Of a DNA stretch of 64,000 nucleotides, positions 58,328 through 64,000 are shown piece by piece (the stretch's first letter is position 1; each line of letters begins with the position of its first letter). The notes beneath the pieces were generated by a model, which saw only the letters and a program-made list of their open reading frames with translations, ran no database searches and was not told the DNA's origin. The position numbers and the translations under genes were made by a program. This DNA is from Sacculina carcini (Eukaryota; Arthropoda; Thecostraca; Sacculinidae): positions 942,501 through 1,006,500 of the forward strand of contig OU696583.1 in the NCBI GenBank assembly GCA_916048095.2, given 5' to 3'.

Positions 58328-60763
58328 ATGGCTGCGTCTGGTTCAGCGGATGGGCTGGACGATGCGGCAAAGGTGACGTTGCAGCAGCTGAAGAACATTT
58401 TGCTGTTTGCCAAGTTTGAGGCGCCGGGGGTCGGTATTCCTCGCTTGGAGCAAGTTCTTCCCACCATTCGTCACAGAATCGGCGGTTTAAAACGGAGGTT
58501 TTTACAAGCACTCGCATTTACAAATATTCATGCTGCAGTTATACACATTCACATACATCCACAAACACACAGACACACACACACATGTGTATGCAAGCAA
58601 CTCGGTCCACTCAGTAGCAGCCTACTTGTGTGACTATTGATCGTACGTGATTTTTTTGTTTTCTTTTAATACTTCAAACACGAATGGTTCGATTAATGCA
58701 TGTGTAGAACTTGTGGGGCTCGGTACCTCAAGATTGAAAACTGCTAAACAGCAATCCATCTCAATCTCGTCAATTTGAATGAGAACATAGCTGTATGTAT
58801 ACATATGTACAGTTAATTACACAATCATAAGTGTACATATTCATAACCTGAATTATAACACAACACATTAACTGTTATATACATGGCACACATTTATCAC
58901 ATAACACTATATAACATATACTAAAAAGTACAACACATATATACATATATATATTATGTTTTTAATGTTTTTTTCTGTGTCACCAGTTACGATTTGATGT
59001 GTGACGTTTCGAACCACGGCCGAAATACTGGGCCAATGATAGATGTCGACCACGAGCGAGTGATGTCTGATTTTTATGCGGCCGTCGCCTCGACATCGGC
59101 TTTGCACACGCCAGCGCTCGATATTATTGTGGCATACGCGCGCACGCCGACCGAATGCTGTCGGATGCGCGCTATTTTCGTGCTGATGGGGTTGGTGGCG
59201 CTGCGTCGGCCAGAGTTGACGGCAGCGACATATCGACGTCTGGACACGGTGGCCACACAGCCGAGCGATTTGTTTGTTGTCGTCAAACTGGCCACCAAAG
59301 CCAATTGCTATAGAATGTGCCAGGAGACGATTGCGGAGGGCAGGGGCTGGGGTCGTGGCCTGCGCGGCTTTTTAACGCGCGCCTATCTGCGTCATTCGCC
59401 CGAGCAGCTGCTGGATCTTCTGACCTCCTCGTGTGGCCAGCACGGCTGGACGCACAAGGGCATCCACAAGCTGCTGCACATGCGCGCGCCCAGCGACGAG
59501 TACGGCGTCGTGTTGTGCGGCGTTTTGTTCGGCTACGAGAAGACGGCACGCCTCTTCCTGGCCAGCGGCAGCGAGCAATGTCGGCGACTGCTGGCACGAC
59601 TGCTGGTCATCCGCCGCTTCAAGACGGCCGACACGAGTCAGGCGGCGCTGGCGTTGCACGAGCGCTCGCCCATGTGTGCCGGCCACTTTCAGCCGCGTCA
59701 TCTGGCCTGGCCGCTGATGGTGCCGTCGTTTGTGGCCGTGATGTCGCCGCAGCAGCTGCTCGACTCGCTCACCACCATCGGACATTGTGGCTTCTTCAAG
59801 CCGGCACCGACCGCCACCGCCGCTGGCGATAAGAGCGCTACCACAGCTGCTGCTGACAAGAAGAAGGACGACAAGAAGAACGAAGACAAGAAGAAGGACG
59901 AGCCAGTGGACGAGAAAGTCTGCGAGGCGATCGAGCAGGTCATTTGTCGACGACTGAGTGACACTGAGCTGTTGCGGCGGCACCGCGTCAGTGCCAGCGG
60001 CGTGTATATTGCCGAGCGGCGTCTGGCACAGTGTGGCAGTGCGTCGTATCTGGAGAAATCGACGCGCGAGCTGCAGATGCTGTTGTGGCGCGGCGGGCAG
60101 AGGGCATGCCGGCGCGTCGAGTATGCGGCGCCGCTGGCCGTGCGGCAGCAGCTACGGCGTGCGTCACAATGGCTCGTGCGACAGCGCACGCCGCTCGGTC
60201 GGCGGCTGTGCGTTGTGTCCGATATGCGCGCCGCTATGGGCAGCAAGCGCTGCTACGCGGCGCCCAACCTGCGCGCCATGCAGGCCGCCAGTCTGCTGAA
60301 TGTGCACATGAGGTCGGAGCCGCACGCCGTCTTTGTCAACTTCAACGACGATCAGGTGTTTCCCTGGTTTCATCGGCTCGAAAGTGTGACGCTGCGCGAG
60401 CTGGCCGACAGTTTGCAGAGCGTGCGGCCGGTCGACGGGCATTTCAATGTGCGCTCGCTGCTACAGTGGAGTGTCGAGCACAACGAGCAGCCGCTGGAGG
60501 CGTGCGTGTGCATTTCGTCGAGCCGTGTCGATGTGCCGAGCGTCGAGGAGCTGCGGCGACTGGGCGGCGAGCGTTTCAAGTTGGTGCTGGTCTATTTGAC
60601 ACATGAAGCTGTCATAGACCCGGACGTTGAGGTAAATGTCGTCCACGATGACACAGATATAATTGATCAACGCTTCAAGCAGTACGCCAATATTATGATG
60701 GTGAGCGGCTTCAGTTCGGATACTCCACAACTAATTGATTTGTTCCTCTCCGACTGGTACTAG
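58328..60763 (+). pseudogene. Ro60 copy 2, probable splice-site mutant
   Basis: Exon 1 (from 58,328) and exon 2 (58,987-60,763) are very similar to copy 1. The exon 1 donor is changed: copy 1 reads ATCGG|GTATTT, whereas here ATCGGCGGTTTAA lacks the GT at that point. The nearest GT, two bases on, would join to give a premature stop a few codons into exon 2. Exon 2 alone is open for 589 codons from its first ATG and encodes the TROVE middle and C-terminal halves. It lacks about 20 residues of the low-complexity insert present in copy 1. The von Willebrand A metal site is missing here too. It may be a pseudogene or be expressed from an internal start. The whole duplication carries upstream and downstream flank. 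Confidence 0.7.
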
Positions 60764-61119
60764 ACAACCGGTCGTTCACACCAAAAACTGTGTGCGTATA
60801 TGTGTGTGTGTGTGTGTATCTGTCTCTATGTATATGTGTGTGTGTGTCTGTTTGTGTGTGTATTTCTGTATGTGTGTGCCGGTCTCTGTGTGTGTGTGTG
60901 TCCATGTGCGCGCGTATTTATGTATTTGTACACGAGCTGTTGATTTTCGGCGCAGTCAATACGAGATTGAATTGGATTCTTGCAGAACGGATACGGGTGA
61001 CAACCAAGTGAAGTGTCGGCTTTGTGTTGTAAGGCCGTGCGATATTTACATTGCCCTTTGTTCAGCTTTGTTATGTTTTTGTATTGTGTTTATTGTGTAT
61101 TGCATGGTATTGTATCTTG
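60241..61119 (+). repeat. Palindrome, left arm (879 bp)
   Basis: Covers the last ~174 codons of Ro60 copy 2 plus 3' flank. Its reverse complement is 61,145-62,023, apparently without differences; the 25-bp spacer is AC- and AT-rich. Confidence 0.93.
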
Positions 61120-61144
61120 CACGCACACACAATTATATATAGTA

Positions 61145-62023
61145 CAAGATACAATACCATGCAATACACAATAAACACAATACAAAAACATAACAAAGCT
61201 GAACAAAGGGCAATGTAAATATCGCACGGCCTTACAACACAAAGCCGACACTTCACTTGGTTGTCACCCGTATCCGTTCTGCAAGAATCCAATTCAATCT
61301 CGTATTGACTGCGCCGAAAATCAACAGCTCGTGTACAAATACATAAATACGCGCGCACATGGACACACACACACACAGAGACCGGCACACACATACAGAA
61401 ATACACACACAAACAGACACACACACACATATACATAGAGACAGATACACACACACACACACATATACGCACACAGTTTTTGGTGTGAACGACCGGTTGT
61501 CTAGTACCAGTCGGAGAGGAACAAATCAATTAGTTGTGGAGTATCCGAACTGAAGCCGCTCACCATCATAATATTGGCGTACTGCTTGAAGCGTTGATCA
61601 ATTATATCTGTGTCATCGTGGACGACATTTACCTCAACGTCCGGGTCTATGACAGCTTCATGTGTCAAATAGACCAGCACCAACTTGAAACGCTCGCCGC
61701 CCAGTCGCCGCAGCTCCTCGACGCTCGGCACATCGACACGGCTCGACGAAATGCACACGCACGCCTCCAGCGGCTGCTCGTTGTGCTCGACACTCCACTG
61801 TAGCAGCGAGCGCACATTGAAATGCCCGTCGACCGGCCGCACGCTCTGCAAACTGTCGGCCAGCTCGCGCAGCGTCACACTTTCGAGCCGATGAAACCAG
61901 GGAAACACCTGATCGTCGTTGAAGTTGACAAAGACGGCGTGCGGCTCCGACCTCATGTGCACATTCAGCAGACTGGCGGCCTGCATGGCGCGCAGGTTGG
62001 GCGCCGCGTAGCAGCGCTTGCTG
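61145..62023 (-). repeat. Palindrome, right arm (879 bp)
   Basis: Inverted copy of the left arm; the breakpoint falls inside the Ro60 coding region at the CAGCAAGCGC sequence. It carries the copy-2-specific residues (Asn in HFNVRS, Tyr in FKQYAN), so it derives from copy 2 and not copy 1. Confidence 0.93.
61501..62023 (-). pseudogene. Ro60 3' fragment (third copy), opposite strand
   Basis: The von Willebrand A-like C-terminal 173 residues and stop of Ro60, in the right palindrome arm, without promoter, exon 1 or TROVE half. A frame continues upstream (minus sense) into unrelated TG-rich sequence to 62,178, which is not evidence of a gene. If both arms are transcribed, or transcription reads through, the RNA would fold into a long perfect hairpin. 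Confidence 0.8.
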
Positions 62024-62363
62024 TATTTGTGTATGTGTATTTGTGTGCGTACGTGGGAGTGTGATTTTGTGTACGTTGTTGTATACGCGCGCGGAGGTAG
62101 CTGCGTCACACAAGCGCGAGCGATGAGTGCATGCATGCGCTGGTGGTATCCGCCCGGAGTCAACGGTCGCTCGTGCATGCTGGGCAGTGCGTTACTGGTG
62201 AAGTGAGGGTGTGGTGTTTGTGCAGTGGTTTAGAGTGTTGTTCGGTGGAGATAGTAGTATTTAGTGCATTGTGTTGCGGTGTGATCGTGTGGAATTGTGC
62301 TTTCTTGTTCTTTTTTATTTTTCGTGCTTACATTCAAATACAACCTAACCGGCCCTTCGAAAA
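62024..62363 (+). mobile_element. 5' end of Gypsy-like element 3
   Basis: A TG-rich stretch ends at GTGCGTTA, followed from about 62,190 by CTGGTGAAGTGAGGG, placed like the primer-binding sites of the other two families. The LTR start is not identified, so the LTR may be truncated by the palindrome junction. Confidence 0.5.
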
Positions 62364-63056
62364 ATGGAGTCTTCATGTGGTTTCGACGCTCGCGTGATAC
62401 CAGAATTTGATGGTCAGAGTGACATTGTGGAATGGTGGACTCGCACGGAGATGATGTGTCAGCTCAAAGGCGTCGATGTGATGAGCGTAGTGCCACTACG
62501 TCTCTCAAAAGGCGCGTTTGTTGTGTGGTCCCAACTGCCGGATGAAATTCGTCGTTGTGCGAAAGGGACTCGCAGCGCTTTGTTCTCGGCGTTTGGAGTG
62601 GACAGATTCCGTGCATCCACTAGTCGTCGTCTGCAAGAAGGTGAGTCGCCTGACGTATATTTGGCAGACTTAAAAAAGCTTGCAGTTTCATTCGGTGGCG
62701 TATCCGATAATCTGCTGATATGTGCATTTGTAAATGGCCTACCCGATCACGTGGCGACCAGTATTCGTGCAAGCACAGTGCCAGAGTCTCTGTCGCTGAG
62801 TGATATTACGAGCAGAACTCGCATGGTATTACACACGACAAAAAGCCCGCCGAACTGTCTAGCCGCCAATGTCGGGTCGCTTTCACCCCGAAAATGCTAT
62901 ATTTGCAATCAGACTGGTCATTTGACTAGAGAGTGCCCCAAAAGGAAATATCGGATGCGATGTTACAATTGTTCCAAGTTGGGTCACATGGCGAAGGACT
63001 GTCAGGGAAACGAGGAAGGAGAGGGCTCGTCAGCGCCAGCACCCTCTCCTCAGTGA
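62364..63056 (+). CDS. Gag of Gypsy-like element 3
   Basis: 230 residues. A capsid region (FDARVIPEFDGQSDIVEWW to LQEGESPDVYLADLKKL and LLICAFVNGLPDHVATSIR) precedes two CCHC zinc knuckles, CYICNQTGHLTRECP and CYNCSKLGHMAKDC, then a Ser/Pro tail. It packages element RNA. Intact, with pol following in the -1 frame. A different Gypsy lineage from the two above, which have one or no knuckle. Confidence 0.85.
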   Translation: MESSCGFDARVIPEFDGQSDIVEWWTRTEMMCQLKGVDVMSVVPLRLSKGAFVVWSQLPDEIRRCAKGTRSALFSAFGVDRFRASTSRRLQEGESPDVYLADLKKLAVSFGGVSDNLLICAFVNGLPDHVATSIRASTVPESLSLSDITSRTRMVLHTTKSPPNCLAANVGSLSPRKCYICNQTGHLTRECPKRKYRMRCYNCSKLGHMAKDCQGNEEGEGSSAPAPSPQ

Positions 63057-64000
63057 GCAATGAGGCGCTTCCTTCAGTTACTGTGTTTATTGATGAACGT
63101 GAGTCATGTGTGCTTGTTGATACCGGTTGTTCTCGCTGTATTGTGTGGAGTGGAGTTTGTAGAGCATGGACACCAGTAACGACTCATGTGAATACTCTGG
63201 GTGGCATGAGCTTTGACTGTTCGGGTGTTGGTGAATGTTGTGTGAGTGTCGAGAAACAGTCAGTTGTTGTAAAAGCCCTCGTTGTGCAGCACAAGCCGAT
63301 GGGATATGATGCGATTCTGGGAATGAACGCCATATCAGCGCTGGGGGGTGTTTGCGTACGTGCTGACGGTGGGGTGCATTTACAAGTGAGTGCCAAGGCT
63401 GCATACTGTGCTGCGGCTGGTGATATTGTTCAGTCAAAACCTGGACATGAGGCACGGTTCGATGCAGCTAAAAACATGTGGACTTGCAAGTGGAAGTGGC
63501 TTGACGACCACGAGCCGCAGCGTTTGACAAACGAAACTGCACAATATCATGTGAGGCAACACGCCAAGGAGGCATTCGACAGAGAGATCAATGAGTGGAT
63601 CAGCAACAAATGGTTGATTCCCTATGATGAGAGTGTACATGGGCCTGCCCGCTGTTTGATTCCACTGATGGCAGTAACCCAAAAGAACAAGAACAAAGTG
63701 AGACCGGTCCTCCATTTCCGAGAATTAAATAAACACATTGACACTCGTTCTGCAGATGCTGACGTATGCAATGAGAAGCTGAGGGAATGGCGGATGAAGG
63801 GAGACAATGTGTTTATCATGGACCTCAAGAAGGCCTACCTGCAGATATCAGTTGACAGTTCATTGTGGCCTTTCCAGACGGTGAAGTTCAATGGTGTGTT
63901 GTACTGCTTGACCAGGCTTGGATTCGGGTTGAGTGAGGCGCCCATGATCATGCATACGGTGGTCGACTCGGTGATGGCACAGAACGACCAGATAAGACGT
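63026..64000 (+). CDS. Pol of Gypsy-like element 3 (protease and RT start), runs off the window
   Basis: An open frame, -1 relative to gag and overlapping its last codons, without a stop to the window edge. It has a protease (VLVDTGCSRCIVW, then YDAILGMNAI), a conserved pre-RT linker (RQHAKEAFDREINEWISNKW), and an RT with VRPVLHFRELNKHID, VFIMDLKKAYLQISVD (motif A Asp) and TRLGFGLSEAP (motif B). Catalytic residues seen are intact, so this copy may be young and autonomous. The remainder, with RNase H and integrase, lies beyond the window. Confidence 0.85.

Overview
The window is eukaryotic, from an invertebrate-like metazoan. It holds split genes with GT-AG introns that encode animal proteins: SLC25A51, mitochondrial WARS2, ataxin-2, RBBP4/7, ERGIC3 and Ro60. 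The space between and within them is filled with dinucleotide microsatellites, LINEs, Gypsy-type LTR elements, hAT-like and Tc1-like DNA transposons. I cannot name the species. Exons are GC-rich with compact coding, while intergenic DNA is AT-rich and dominated by (TG)n/(AC)n.

Layout. 1-5,000: no gene; repeats, hAT-like ends and an old LINE 3' end. 5,067-6,954 (+): a three-exon SLC25A51 (mitochondrial NAD+ carrier). 7,438-10,567 (-): WARS2 in at least four exons, convergent with SLC25A51, with MITEs in its introns. 13,558-17,262 (-): a complete ataxin-2 in one uninterrupted exon. 17,263-21,000: intergenic DNA with two hAT-like MITEs. 21,025-24,334 (+): RBBP4/7 histone chaperone in five visible exons. 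25,158-27,737 (+): Ro60 copy 1. 30,560-42,908 (-): the four 3'-terminal exons of ERGIC3. One 10.5-kb ERGIC3 intron holds two very large (AC)n arrays (2,176 and about 1,834 bp) and two LINEs. 43,326-47,915: a tandem pair of internally deleted Gypsy elements sharing an LTR. 48,290-61,119: a second copy of the Ro60 region, split by a roughly 9.5-kb composite insertion (a TIR element with 35-bp ends, a SINE, a solo LTR, and a Gypsy element that itself carries a Tc1-like element with tandem-repeat TIRs). 60,241-62,023: an apparently exact 879-bp inverted repeat around a 25-bp spacer, giving a third, partial Ro60 copy on the opposite strand. 62,190-64,000: the 5' part of another Gypsy element (gag, protease, RT) running off the window.

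The host genes do not form an operon or pathway. SLC25A51 and WARS2 are both mitochondrial, and ataxin-2, Ro60 and RBBP4 are RNA- or chromatin-associated, but I see no evidence that they are functionally linked here. The observations most worth following are: sense-strand (TG)n tracts before every splice acceptor found in RBBP4 and ERGIC3; a duplicated, divergent Ro60 whose von Willebrand A metal site is lost; the young palindrome at the Ro60 3' end; a LINE whose ORF2 lacks a nearby AUG and is preceded by a -1 slippery heptamer; and a Tc1-like element whose terminal inverted repeats are themselves 21-bp tandem arrays.
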